NCBI RefSeq assembly: GCF_045223415.1
Contig: NZ_JBEQZJ010000002.1
Location: 61,139 to 125,138, forward strand
Direction of reading: 5' to 3'
Source: Hoskinsella mucinilytica
GTDB lineage: Bacteria > Bacillota_I > Bacilli_A > Erysipelotrichales > Erysipelotrichaceae
DNA: 64,000 bases
How positions within the stretch are numbered: the stretch's first letter is position 1; the number at the start of each line of letters is the position of its first letter. Shown here one piece after another: positions 1-8,569 of the stretch. The notes beneath the pieces are model-generated. The model did not search any database and was not told the origin of the DNA. It saw only the letters and a list, made by a program, of their open reading frames with translations. The position numbers and the translations under genes are program-made.

Positions 1-2103
1 GCCTGCCAAACGTGCAAAATCGACACCATCGCTATTAGATGTAAAAACAACTGGATCATCTAGAGATAACCCATGTCTATAAGATGCATTTGACGGCATC
101 CCTTGTAAAGATCCTGACCATCTACCCATTGCACAATCGATATTTTTTCTACCTGCTGGAAATCCAGCTGCTTGTGAATATTGTGTAAGATTAATATGAT
201 CACCAATGCTCGTCCCTTCATCAAAAGTAATATTATTTCCATTAGCTCCCCAGTTTAAACCATCTTTTGTTGAATCAATAACAAGATTTCTAAATCTAGT
301 ATCAGCTTTTAAATGGAAACTTCCAGAAAAACATAATATTACATCCTTTGTCGTACCTTGAAGTGTTGCATTTCTTCCTTCAGAAGTAGTATCTGGCCAT
401 CCATAATAACTAACAGATGTTTGATTATAATTGGATTGTATCTCAATAATATTAGTTTCTACAGTCCCATTAAGTGGTAAAACCGAAAATGCCTTTTCTA
501 GTGTTTTGTAAGGTGATACTTGGGTTCCGTTGTTACCATCATTACCACTTGTCTGATTAACATAAACAATCGTAAAATCAGCCCATTGTGCTTCTAATTC
601 TAGAGTTCCAGTTGTGTTTGCTGATAAAAGCCCTAGATTAAATTTTATCGTATCTGGTTTCACTATATCATTAACTGCAAGAGCCTTTCCTGAAGGATAT
701 GTAGCTGTAATTCCATTAATAGATGTTACTTTCCAACCTGTGAATACTTTGTTATTAGGTGCTGTAAACATATTTTTATCTGGCTCAAATTGACCTTCTG
801 CATAATATTTCTTATCTGTATTTGAAGATTCTGTATAAGTAACTGTAATAGGTTTCGCCGCATCAATTCCAGTTATTTCATTTGTTGTAAAGGTTGTAGG
901 ATTAGCGACCGTTCTTGCCTTGCTTTGCTTTGATACAGAGATGATTGCTCTAAACAAAGAAGTATGATCATTTTCATTTGATTCTCTAATAAGTGTAGAT
1001 TTTGTTTCTCCTTCAATATCTTTCCAATCACTATCTAAGGTCTTGATCTGCCACTGATAGGACATGACATATCCCTGTATATCAGCAATTTCGGTATCAG
1101 TTATCTTATTGAAGATAGAATAAGTTGTTTTATTTTCTTTTATTGATTGCCTGATTTCAGGTTCAAGAGTTGCTTTTGTTTCCCATCTTGAATTCAATAA
1201 AATAGTATCAATTGTATCATCAATTACCAACCGTTCCTCTTCATTGACTTCTTTTCCTTGATAGGTCCATCCAATAAATTTTGATTCATGTAAAGCATCA
1301 TCCATACTTGGATTTGTTAATCCTGTTACTGGTTGTAATGGGACAAAAACAGAACTGTCAAATACAGGAAGATTTCTTGTTAAAACATCGTCCAGCTTTA
1401 CCGTAACAAATCTTTCAGCTTTTTGATATCCGGCATCATTCATAACTTGAATAAAGGATGCATTACTATCTTCACACTCAAAACCACCATGAAGAGTAGA
1501 AAAGAATACATTACTACCCATTTGTTGTTCTGTGATTGTTTTCACTTCCATGACTGGGTCTATCGCTATACCCTTATCCTCCTCACTCGTGGGTTCGTTT
1601 CCTTCATTATCAATATCCTTTTTTTCAACATTTACAGAAATATCTGCTGATTTGAAATAATTAATGATCTTCATAAACTGAGGTGCATTCCTTTCATCAC
1701 TTCCATAAAATGCACCATTACCAATATGAATCACGGTAGCCGGTATTTCCAATGTGTCATCCAACCCTTCACAGTTATAGAAAAGATAATCTCCAATTGA
1801 AGTGATACCATCTTCTATGACCACTTGACTGATCTGACTTTGATATTCTAATAATGGTGTTGTATCCGCTGTAAAGTTTCTGATGTCTCCTTCACCACTT
1901 AATGTAAGTGTTCCATCCTTTGTTAGTATCGCTTTTACATTATCATCATTAACACCTATTGGTATTGAAGCAATGATTTCTTCCTCTTGAAAAGCAAATA
2001 AATATTTATCATCATTTAACAATAATCCTAATAAGCTTCCTACAAGAAAAAGAGAAGCAATAAAAAGCTTTAAGTTTTTGTTGTGACTCTTCTTTCTGTT
2101 CAT
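1..2103 (-). CDS. Large secreted surface protein, C-terminus outside window
   Basis: The reading frame is open from an ATG at 2103 to the left edge, giving at least 701 residues with no stop. Residues 1-40 look like a signal peptide: a basic start, then a hydrophobic run ending near LFAFQ. Residues about 55-135 resemble a BspA-type leucine-rich repeat cap (VVIEDGITSIGDYLFYNCEG, then EIPATVIHIGNGAFYGS). FIGW and FTGW strand motifs near residues 285 and 440 resemble the bacterial repeat seen in InlB-like proteins. The last 180 residues look like the start of a parallel beta-helix (VNQTSGNDGNNGTQVSPYKT). It is the last visible gene of the SipW operon, 18 bases after the previous gene. It is probably a cell-surface adhesin-like protein. 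Its anchor, if any, lies outside the window, and the exact family is not identified. Confidence 0.8.
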   Translation of the reverse strand, partial: MNRKKSHNKNLKLFIASLFLVGSLLGLLLNDDKYLFAFQEEEIIASIPIGVNDDNVKAILTKDGTLTLSGEGDIRNFTADTTPLLEYQSQISQVVIEDGITSIGDYLFYNCEGLDDTLEIPATVIHIGNGAFYGSDERNAPQFMKIINYFKSADISVNVEKKDIDNEGNEPTSEEDKGIAIDPVMEVKTITEQQMGSNVFFSTLHGGFECEDSNASFIQVMNDAGYQKAERFVTVKLDDVLTRNLPVFDSSVFVPLQPVTGLTNPSMDDALHESKFIGWTYQGKEVNEEERLVIDDTIDTILLNSRWETKATLEPEIRQSIKENKTTYSIFNKITDTEIADIQGYVMSYQWQIKTLDSDWKDIEGETKSTLIRESNENDHTSLFRAIISVSKQSKARTVANPTTFTTNEITGIDAAKPITVTYTESSNTDKKYYAEGQFEPDKNMFTAPNNKVFTGWKVTSINGITATYPSGKALAVNDIVKPDTIKFNLGLLSANTTGTLELEAQWADFTIVYVNQTSGNDGNNGTQVSPYKTLEKAFSVLPLNGTVETNIIEIQSNYNQTSVSYYGWPDTTSEGRNATLQGTTKDVILCFSGSFHLKADTRFRNLVIDSTKDGLNWGANGNNITFDEGTSIGDHINLTQYSQAAGFPAGRKNIDCAMGRWSGSLQGMPSNASYRHGLSLDDPVVFTSNSDGVDFARLAG

Positions 2104-2121
2104 AATTTTAGCCTCCCTTAC

Positions 2122-2952
2122 CTAATTGGATATCTGTCCAAGCACATCAATTCGTGCTGTTCTACCGTTTGCTGTAACTGTAAAATACTCACTTTCCTTT
2201 ATCGTATCAGTCACAAAGAATCGGACAATATGACTGGAATCCTGCGCTAAATGAAATGTTGTGTTCTTGCCTGTTACATTTGAAAGAAGCTGATCTGTCG
2301 TATCGATCGTTACCCATGAAGGCCATGTGATTGCTACATTGGTTTCTCCTGCAACACCAATACGTATATCAATGTAATTATTATGCTTTTCTAATTCAGC
2401 ATCAAAGGTCGTCGTTTTCTCAATCAACTTAAATTCTCCTAAGAGTGTCTGTGTAAAACCTGTGTTTTCAGAACTTGGTTTCGCAACCGCAGTTACTTTG
2501 AACGTATGATTAGTAGGTACATGTCCACCAGGAACAGTAATGATAACTTTATCCGTTGTTTCAGTTGCCGAACTTAACTTGAGGGTAGCTCCATTACTGA
2601 TGTTTTGTTCATTTACTTGTAAATTTAACTGTGCATCATCTACGGTTATTGTGTAATCAATATCAATACTTGATGTTCTTAAGCTATCTTGCCAATTTCT
2701 AATATCAAGAACCACAGTATAATCTTTACTCATATTCCAATTATTCATTTCATGTGTCATGGCCGTCCCTTCCTGTAAGGAATCAGATGCAAAATAGAAA
2801 TTTTCTGGTCTGATCATATGTTTATCTGACTTAGTCTCGCTTATAAATTTAGCGAATGAAACACCACCTAAGATAATCATAACAATTACACAAAGGGATA
2901 GTATTTTTAAGATAAGCATTGTTCGTTTGTTACCTATATTCTGCTTTTTCAT
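2122..2952 (-). CDS. Protein with SipW-type signal peptide, fibre-associated
   Basis: This is a 276-residue secreted protein. The N-terminus has a basic stretch, a hydrophobic core (residues 13-32) and then GGVSFAKFISET. That matches the shape of SipW-processed signals, where a short small-residue/AK(Y/F) site follows the core. The mature part is rich in beta strands and Thr/Ser with no recognised catalytic motif. It has a TasA/camelysin-like flavour, but I cannot assign it to a named family. It starts 15 bases after the preceding 174-residue gene and shares the operon with a SipW peptidase, so it is most likely a minor or tip component of the same fibre. Confidence 0.75.
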   Translation of the reverse strand: MKKQNIGNKRTMLILKILSLCVIVMIILGGVSFAKFISETKSDKHMIRPENFYFASDSLQEGTAMTHEMNNWNMSKDYTVVLDIRNWQDSLRTSSIDIDYTITVDDAQLNLQVNEQNISNGATLKLSSATETTDKVIITVPGGHVPTNHTFKVTAVAKPSSENTGFTQTLLGEFKLIEKTTTFDAELEKHNNYIDIRIGVAGETNVAITWPSWVTIDTTDQLLSNVTGKNTTFHLAQDSSHIVRFFVTDTIKESEYFTVTANGRTARIDVLGQISN

Positions 2953-2967
2953 ACTTGTACCCCTTTC

Positions 2968-3492
2968 TTAACTCATTGCCTGTTTGGTTATTATTCTGAT
3001 TCTGACATAGTCTATTTCGGTGCTAAGTTCTGATGCATTCTCAGACGATGGCCATTCTATTTTTAATTTATAAGAATGTTTTCTATCATTTAAATTAAGT
3101 GTTCCTGCCTTTGTTTCAGTATTTGCTTCTATGGTTTGACTGATCATATTTGTCGTATCTTCTGTAGGATTTGAATTAACAGGAGTAAAAGTAAATTTCA
3201 ATGGGATATTACCTGTTGATTCAGCAATAAAGGTATAGGTCATTTTGACTTCAGCAGATCCTGTCGTATCATAATTAGCGACATCAAATGCTATTTCCGT
3301 AGAAGTTCCTGGCTGTGTTGGCATTTCTACATCGTTAATTTGAAATGTTGACGCATTTACAAATCTTGCAGTAATTGCAGTACCTTGTCCTTCCACTGAG
3401 GAAGCATAGCGTGCTAATGTCACGGTACCCATGACCAACAGTATCAACACTAATCCGATTGCTGTTTTCTGTATTGTTGTTTTCTTTCTCAT
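2968..3492 (-). CDS. Small protein with SipW-type signal peptide
   Basis: This 174-residue protein has an N-terminal signal (residues 1-32) ending in GTVTLARYASSVEGQGTAITARF. The mature N-terminus closely parallels that of the 216-residue major subunit in the same operon, which has GTLAKYASEVTGTGTAITAKW. The two are therefore paralogous SipW substrates. The remainder is a predicted beta-sandwich with the stretch MPTQPGTSTEIAFDV, resembling the PGT(S/E)G turn of TasA-like proteins. It is probably a minor fibre subunit. The ATG at 3492 is preceded by an AGGTGC-like site. Confidence 0.78.
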   Translation of the reverse strand: MRKKTTIQKTAIGLVLILLVMGTVTLARYASSVEGQGTAITARFVNASTFQINDVEMPTQPGTSTEIAFDVANYDTTGSAEVKMTYTFIAESTGNIPLKFTFTPVNSNPTEDTTNMISQTIEANTETKAGTLNLNDRKHSYKLKIEWPSSENASELSTEIDYVRIRIITKQAMS

Positions 3493-3536
3493 TCTATTGC
3501 ACCTCTAGTTCTTCCTCTCTCAGATACTACCTGATC

Positions 3537-5018
3537 TTATTTCTCTTTTACCGCTTCTTCTACATGTACTCCCAATTTAAGCTCAAATTGGGATTGATTT
3601 CTTCCTAGCTCGGTATCTGTTTCATTTGTCTGATCAAATGGCCATCTCCATTCCAATCGATATAGCTTTTGATTGTTCGTGCTCTTATGACCTATGATAC
3701 CTTCGTCATATATGGTCAATGCTCCATTCTTCAAACTTTGCCATTTCACATTCTTATCTACCACACTATCGATACTTTGTATCTCTGACAGTCTATATTC
3801 TAATGGAAATTCTATCTCTGATACTTTTTGAAGCTGTATGCTGACGATTAGGTCCGTAGAGCGTTGATTCTCCAAGCAGAAGATATAACTTCCCTCTGAC
3901 CCCGGTTGTATTATTGGAATATCTTCTTTATTTCTCTTTCCTGTATCAAAGAGATCCAATGCGGTTAATGGTGTTGTCATATCCCATGGACTTGTCCATC
4001 CTGCCTTGTTTTTACCTCGTACTATGTAACCTTCTGATGGTGAGATCGGTTCCTCTGGATCAGTATCATCTGGATCTGTTGGTTGATTAGGATCATCAGG
4101 GTCTGTTGGTGTGTCCGGTTCACTTGGTACGATCGTTTCTACATCACCATCCGGCTTCACATTTGATGGTTTATCTTTTGGTATCTCATTTGTAGTTCCA
4201 TCTTCACCATTTGTGACTTCATCTCTTTCATCATTGATTTCTACATCATCCTTAGGGAATACGATGGTACCATCCCCTTGTATCACTACTCCATCTTCTA
4301 ATTTGACACCATCCTTTGGTATATTGATGATCGTATTATCTGGCTTTACCATGTATGGATAATGCACGATATTATTGTTTTCCAAAACAACGGTTCCTGA
4401 TGGTAGCACGATCTGCCCATCATCTACCTTTAGCTGTCCATCCTGTGTAAAGACCTTTCCTTTATCTGTTACTGCATAGCTGTTTTCAGGTAGTAACAGA
4501 AGCTTATCTCCATCAACTTCTACTTTCAGTTCAAGATATCGAATGGTCGTAGATAAATGAACCACATATTCTCCATCCTTGTTCTTTGTGATATTGAAAT
4601 CTTTTCCCTGTTGTTTCTGTTCTACTGATATCAATGCTTTCGCAACGACATGATCCTCTTCATCCAAAACAGAAAGCGTATGTTCTGTTGGATCGACATC
4701 TTTGAATAGAAACCATCCATTCTTATCTGTCTTTGTTTCCTTCACTTCGGAATGTAGCTGCACACGACCGTTTTCATATACCCTTCCATCAGAATAGATG
4801 ACCTGGCCTGATACATGAATGCTTCGTTTCTCTACAGGATCGATCGTTATGGTATCAACAACTGGAAGCTCTTCTGTATGATGATTCAGGATCAGACTAA
4901 CGCCGATGCTTGAAAAAAGTAAAAGCAACAGTAATAAAAGAACTAGCTTTTTATGCTTTTTTCTCTCTTCCTGTTGAATGGTCTGTTCTGTAGTTTGATC
5001 TTTCAATTTATCATCCAT
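3537..5018 (-). CDS. Membrane-anchored fibre-associated protein with carboxypeptidase-regulatory-like domain
   Basis: The protein has 493 residues from the ATG at 5018. That start is preferred over upstream in-frame codons because AGGAG lies 7 bases before it. A basic cytoplasmic N-terminus is followed by one leucine-rich membrane span (about residues 22-46). Next comes a carboxypeptidase-regulatory-like fold (VSGQVIYSDGRVYENG, residues about 70-135), a strand-rich stalk, and a Pro/Asp/Thr linker (TPTDPDDPNQPTDPDDTDP). The C-terminal domain of about 150 residues contains IQPGSEGSYIFCLENQ, similar in style to TasA-like subunits. No SipW cleavage signal is seen, so it probably stays in the membrane and may anchor or nucleate the fibre, a role comparable to TapA. 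That role is inferred. Confidence 0.75.
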   Translation of the reverse strand: MDDKLKDQTTEQTIQQEERKKHKKLVLLLLLLLLFSSIGVSLILNHHTEELPVVDTITIDPVEKRSIHVSGQVIYSDGRVYENGRVQLHSEVKETKTDKNGWFLFKDVDPTEHTLSVLDEEDHVVAKALISVEQKQQGKDFNITKNKDGEYVVHLSTTIRYLELKVEVDGDKLLLLPENSYAVTDKGKVFTQDGQLKVDDGQIVLPSGTVVLENNNIVHYPYMVKPDNTIINIPKDGVKLEDGVVIQGDGTIVFPKDDVEINDERDEVTNGEDGTTNEIPKDKPSNVKPDGDVETIVPSEPDTPTDPDDPNQPTDPDDTDPEEPISPSEGYIVRGKNKAGWTSPWDMTTPLTALDLFDTGKRNKEDIPIIQPGSEGSYIFCLENQRSTDLIVSIQLQKVSEIEFPLEYRLSEIQSIDSVVDKNVKWQSLKNGALTIYDEGIIGHKSTNNQKLYRLEWRWPFDQTNETDTELGRNQSQFELKLGVHVEEAVKEK

Positions 5019-5043
5019 AATCATTCTCCTGTTCTTCTCTCCC

Positions 5044-5107
5044 TTAGCAAAGCTCACAGAGCATTCTGTGGGTTTTGCTAAAGGGCAGTGCTGGCACAGG
5101 ACACTGC
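5044..5107 (-). terminator. Two hairpins after the major subunit gene (attenuator or RNA-stability element)
   Basis: Two strong inverted repeats fill the 134-base gap between the TasA-like gene and the anchor gene. The one at 5044-5081 has 17-base arms (15 of 17 pair) around a 4-base loop. The one at 5085-5107 pairs GCAGTG with CACTGC. No clean T-run follows either, so partial termination or 3' end protection of the upstream subunit mRNA is more likely than full termination. This would make the subunit more abundant than the downstream proteins. Confidence 0.55.
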
Positions 5108-5152
5108 TCCTTAGTTTTTGTGCCTTGATCTGATATAAGATAGTGATTGTAC

Positions 5153-5803
5153 TTATGACGCTGATGCTGCCAACTGTGTTGCTTCTACCTTGACTGTAAA
5201 AGTTGCTGTATTTGCTGCTTTTCCATCTGTCGTATCAGCTGTGTTTCCAGTTGCCTTTGAACCATCATCAGTGCCTGTTTCAAATGCCCATGCCCATGTG
5301 ATATCTTTTTGACCTGTTGCATCTGCTGAAGTTAGAGTACCTGACGTTGTATCTACAGAAATATCTTTAGAAACAAAATCTATATAAGCACCGTTTGCAG
5401 TTGTGAAATCTGATTTTCCCTTAGTTACACCATCACATGTGATTTTGAAGTTTGTTGGTAGTTTATTAGCATCATCTACCTTGATACTAATTTTAAGATT
5501 TGTCTTTACTTCAGTTCCACTCAGATCATAGTAAAGTGGAACGGTACCAGATGTCCCCGGTGCAATTCTTTCTTTGGCCACTGTAGCAGTAGTGGTTGTT
5601 TCACCTAATTTAAATTCTGTAATTGATTCTGCACCACTTGAACTTCCTGCCTTGAAGGCCCATTTAGCAGTAATTGCAGTTCCTGTACCTGTTACCTCAC
5701 TGGCATACTTCGCAAGCGTTCCACTAGATATGCATGTCGTTACTAACGTTAGCGCAAATGCCGTCATGCCCAATCTTCCGGCTATGCTCTTCTTTCTCTT
5801 CAT
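5153..5803 (-). CDS. TasA/CalY-like major fibre subunit with SipW-type signal
   Basis: This 216-residue protein starts at an ATG preceded by GGAGG. The signal (residues 1-32) ends SSGTLAKYASEV, a typical SipW-dependent processing region. The mature part is rich in Thr, Ala, Gly and Lys, almost free of Cys (one) and Met, and predicted to be all-beta. It has the RIAPGTSGTVPLYYDLSGTE segment that resembles the conserved turn of TasA/camelysin-type fibre proteins. It lies immediately after the SipW gene and is followed by two hairpins, as expected for a highly expressed structural subunit. Assignment to the TasA-like superfamily rests on the signal, composition and context; overall identity to TasA is probably low. 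Confidence 0.8.
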   Translation of the reverse strand: MKRKKSIAGRLGMTAFALTLVTTCISSGTLAKYASEVTGTGTAITAKWAFKAGSSSGAESITEFKLGETTTTATVAKERIAPGTSGTVPLYYDLSGTEVKTNLKISIKVDDANKLPTNFKITCDGVTKGKSDFTTANGAYIDFVSKDISVDTTSGTLTSADATGQKDITWAWAFETGTDDGSKATGNTADTTDGKAANTATFTVKVEATQLAASAS

Positions 5804-5892
5804 TTCTTTTTTCCTCCAATTTTTCCTTTATATGTAAACATCATCTAATGTTCTGTGCCAACCTATCAGATGTGTATTACAACGATTTCTTT

Positions 5893-6528
5893 TCATCTAT
5901 TCTCTATCTGGTCTTTCTCTGCCTTCAGCTTCGCTAGCTCTGCTTCCAGTCTTTCCTTTTCCTTCAGCTGATCTTGTAATGCTTCATTCTCTTTTCTGCT
6001 GTCTTTTCTTCGCTTGAAGATGTCATACAGGATATAGAGCGCAAATGGGATTCCCAGACATACCAACATTCCTTGTGTGCTCTGCATGAACATCAGGATA
6101 TTTCCTAAATTGGGAATACGAAATCCCTTATATACTCCTTGTATCTGTTCCGGATACACTGCCAATCGATCCTCTACATTGTTGTAGTCTCCCTTTGTCA
6201 CATAGGCTGTCTTTCCTTCATGCTCCGTTACGCTGATGATCCTATGTGTCGTTGCCTTTCCTGATACCAGATACGTGATGACATCGCCTTTCTGTAGGTT
6301 TCCTGTATCTTCTGCTTTTTCTATGACGATGACATCTCCTGCATCAAAGGTTGGTTCCATGGATCCTGATAAAACGATCGCCGGTCGATAGCCCATGAAC
6401 CCCGGCATATTCTCATTGTCTTGAAATCCATTGATGATGATCCCTAGGTTTACCACGATGATCGGGATGAATAGGATACATGCCATCACCCCTATCACGC
6501 TTGATAGCTTCATTTTCTTCATGTTCAT
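5893..6528 (-). CDS. sipW: SipW-type (ER-type) signal peptidase I
   Basis: This 211-residue membrane protease has a first transmembrane span at residues 10-33. The catalytic serine box SGSMEPTF follows (Ser56), and the second catalytic position is His95 in the motif TTHRI, not the Lys of ordinary bacterial signal peptidases. This Ser/His pair defines the SipW/archaeal/ER class. A second span lies at about residues 150-168. The last 40 residues are a charged coiled coil (KENEALQDQLKEKERLEAEL) in the cytoplasm, an extension beyond the usual SipW. It starts 15 bases after the EAL gene and precedes at least three proteins with SipW-type signals, its expected substrates. Confidence 0.9.
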   Translation of the reverse strand: MNMKKMKLSSVIGVMACILFIPIIVVNLGIIINGFQDNENMPGFMGYRPAIVLSGSMEPTFDAGDVIVIEKAEDTGNLQKGDVITYLVSGKATTHRIISVTEHEGKTAYVTKGDYNNVEDRLAVYPEQIQGVYKGFRIPNLGNILMFMQSTQGMLVCLGIPFALYILYDIFKRRKDSRKENEALQDQLKEKERLEAELAKLKAEKDQIENR

Positions 6529-6543
6529 AAGTTCCTTTCTTTC

Positions 6544-8334
6544 CTAATGTGTCATGCTCGTGCGATGTCTTTCCTTATCCTTCATCCACATCTGTTCGAA
6601 CTGTTTGGATTCCATCGGTCTTCCTATCAAAAAGCCTTGTCCGATATCACATCCGATCCTGCTTAGGTATTCTAATTGTTCTTCTGTTTCGATTCCTTCA
6701 CATATCACCGTCATATCGATCTCATGTGCCAGCTCGATCGTCTTCTCTATGATCGAACGGGATCGTTTATTGTTTTCGATACCATCCAACAAGCATTTAT
6801 CGATCTTTAGGATATCTGCTGATACGACACTTAAAAAGTTGAGCGAAGCATATCCTGTCCCAAAGTCATCGATGGCTAATTGAAATCCTCGTTTATGTAG
6901 ATTCGATGCCAGCTTCAACATCTCATCTTGTTGTTCTACGAATGCCGATTCTGTTAGTTCAAATGCGATATCTTCATGTGGTATCCCATATCGATCTACC
7001 GTCGAACAGAAATCTTCCAGGTATGTTTCATGTTCTATATGCAAGCGAGATTGATTGATGGATACCGGCTTTAGTTCCAATCCTTCATCCATCCATTCCT
7101 TCATCTGTCGACACAACAGCTCCAGCATATGGAAATCAAAGCTGATGATCATCCCATATTCCTCAAATACCGGGATGAAGTCGTTCGGTGGGATGAGCGT
7201 ACCATCTGCCTTCTGCCATCGACATAGCGCTTCTCCTGAGATGATGCGATGGGTTCGGATATCAAATTGCGGTTGTATGTATAATTTATATTCGTCATTA
7301 TGCATCGCTGGTATCGCTGCTTCTAATAATTCATTCTTTTGTATCATATTGTTCATCATCGCATCATCATAATAGACAGATTGACTTCCTGCCATATTTC
7401 TTGGTACGCTTTGTTGGGCGATCAATGCCTTATCCAACATATCGATGACATGTTCATGATGGATATCCTGTGGCAGATAGATCCCTGCTATGAAACAGAT
7501 ATCCATGTTGATCTTCTTGCTGATGCGCTTATCGATCAGTTTCATGCGTACCTTTCCTTCTCGATACGTCATCTCATCCTTGGTGAAGAATCGATAGGTC
7601 AACGCAAAGATATCTTTCTCTATCCTTGCACAGGTCTCTCCTTCTCGACATGTCTTTTTCAAATTCTTCGCTATGTTTTGTAATACCTTGTCCCCTGTGC
7701 CATATCCATGTACCCGATTGATATAACGAAAGTTCTTGATCCCAAACTTGATGATGGCATAGGAATCGTTGGGGTATTTCTTGAATATTTCTTCGGTATC
7801 ATGAATGAAACCGGTCATGTTGCTGATGCCTGTTAGTGGATCGGTATTTACTGCATGATTCAACTTTTCATTCATTTGTGAGTAGGCTGATTGTGCGGCC
7901 TCGATATTAAAATAATTATGTTCCTTCAGATCGCTATCTGCTATGGAATTATGGATATGGATGACCTTCCATAAGTTTCTGTCCTTATGCCAGATCACGG
8001 AAAAGCGTAGAGGCATCTTCATCAGGCAAGTGGCATCCGATGAGGTCCTTGCGGTCAGGGTTACCATGACGATCCCCAGATCATCACTGATCTCGATCCC
8101 ATGAAACCATGCGTTCTCTATCAGAAAATATCCATCATAGATCTTGCTTTCTTCTTTGAAGAACATCATTGCTTCTTCTTTATTGCTGCATACCTCATTG
8201 ATCCCTGTACCTATCCAGCTGATATCCTCTGATAAGAAACCGGATAGCCCGGTATAATCTCGTTTGATGAAATACAATTCTGCCAATCGTTGGGTCAATA
8301 TTTCCAGTTGATTCGTTATCGTTGTCGACACCAC
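6544..8334 (-). CDS. NTF2-like/degenerate GGDEF/EAL c-di-GMP phosphodiesterase
   Basis: This protein of about 596 residues has no membrane span. Residues about 5-125 form an NTF2/SnoaL-like sensor domain (LSEDISWIGTG; VIWHKDRNLWKVIHIHNS). A GGDEF domain follows (about 165-320), but its signature is RIEKDIF, so it cannot be a normal cyclase. The EAL domain (about 335-585) keeps the metal and catalytic set: GEALCRW, ELTES, AIDDFGTGYAS, KIDK, EGIETEEQ and QGFLIGRP. It should hydrolyse c-di-GMP. The codon at 8340 is GTG; GTGs at 8334 and 8331 sit 5 to 8 bases after AGGAG and are better starts. It is in the fibre operon, so it probably lowers c-di-GMP when the operon is on. Confidence 0.88.
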   Translation of the reverse strand: MVSTTITNQLEILTQRLAELYFIKRDYTGLSGFLSEDISWIGTGINEVCSNKEEAMMFFKEESKIYDGYFLIENAWFHGIEISDDLGIVMVTLTARTSSDATCLMKMPLRFSVIWHKDRNLWKVIHIHNSIADSDLKEHNYFNIEAAQSAYSQMNEKLNHAVNTDPLTGISNMTGFIHDTEEIFKKYPNDSYAIIKFGIKNFRYINRVHGYGTGDKVLQNIAKNLKKTCREGETCARIEKDIFALTYRFFTKDEMTYREGKVRMKLIDKRISKKINMDICFIAGIYLPQDIHHEHVIDMLDKALIAQQSVPRNMAGSQSVYYDDAMMNNMIQKNELLEAAIPAMHNDEYKLYIQPQFDIRTHRIISGEALCRWQKADGTLIPPNDFIPVFEEYGMIISFDFHMLELLCRQMKEWMDEGLELKPVSINQSRLHIEHETYLEDFCSTVDRYGIPHEDIAFELTESAFVEQQDEMLKLASNLHKRGFQLAIDDFGTGYASLNFLSVVSADILKIDKCLLDGIENNKRSRSIIEKTIELAHEIDMTVICEGIETEEQLEYLSRIGCDIGQGFLIGRPMESKQFEQMWMKDKERHRTSMTH

Positions 8335-8365
8335 TATCACTCCTACCCTTTTTCCTTTGCGTCCT

Positions 8366-8554
8366 TCATTTGCTCGTGTTCTTTTTTCTATAATGTTCGA
8401 TCACCATTTCATCTGCTTGTTCCTTCGTGATCGGCTTTCCCCGATAATAAAACTCGATCTCTTGATCTATATTGACCAGATGTGCGACACCGGCACTTCG
8501 ATATTGCTCATGTGTGAACATATCCGGCAGTCTTGCCAATATCTTTCTTTCCAT
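8366..8554 (-). CDS. 62-residue protein of unknown function
   Basis: The reading frame is short but convincing. GGGGAGGA lies 7 bases before the ATG, and the gene sits 15 bases after the LytTR gene and about 30 before the EAL gene. The product is charged and soluble, with no membrane span or signal. It contains YRSAGVAHLVNIDQEIEFYYRGKPITKEQADEMVIEHYRKK. I do not recognise the family. Position suggests a regulatory partner of the LytTR regulator or the phosphodiesterase. Confidence 0.7.
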   Translation of the reverse strand: MERKILARLPDMFTHEQYRSAGVAHLVNIDQEIEFYYRGKPITKEQADEMVIEHYRKKNTSK

Positions 8555-8569
8555 TGTGTCTTCCTCCCC

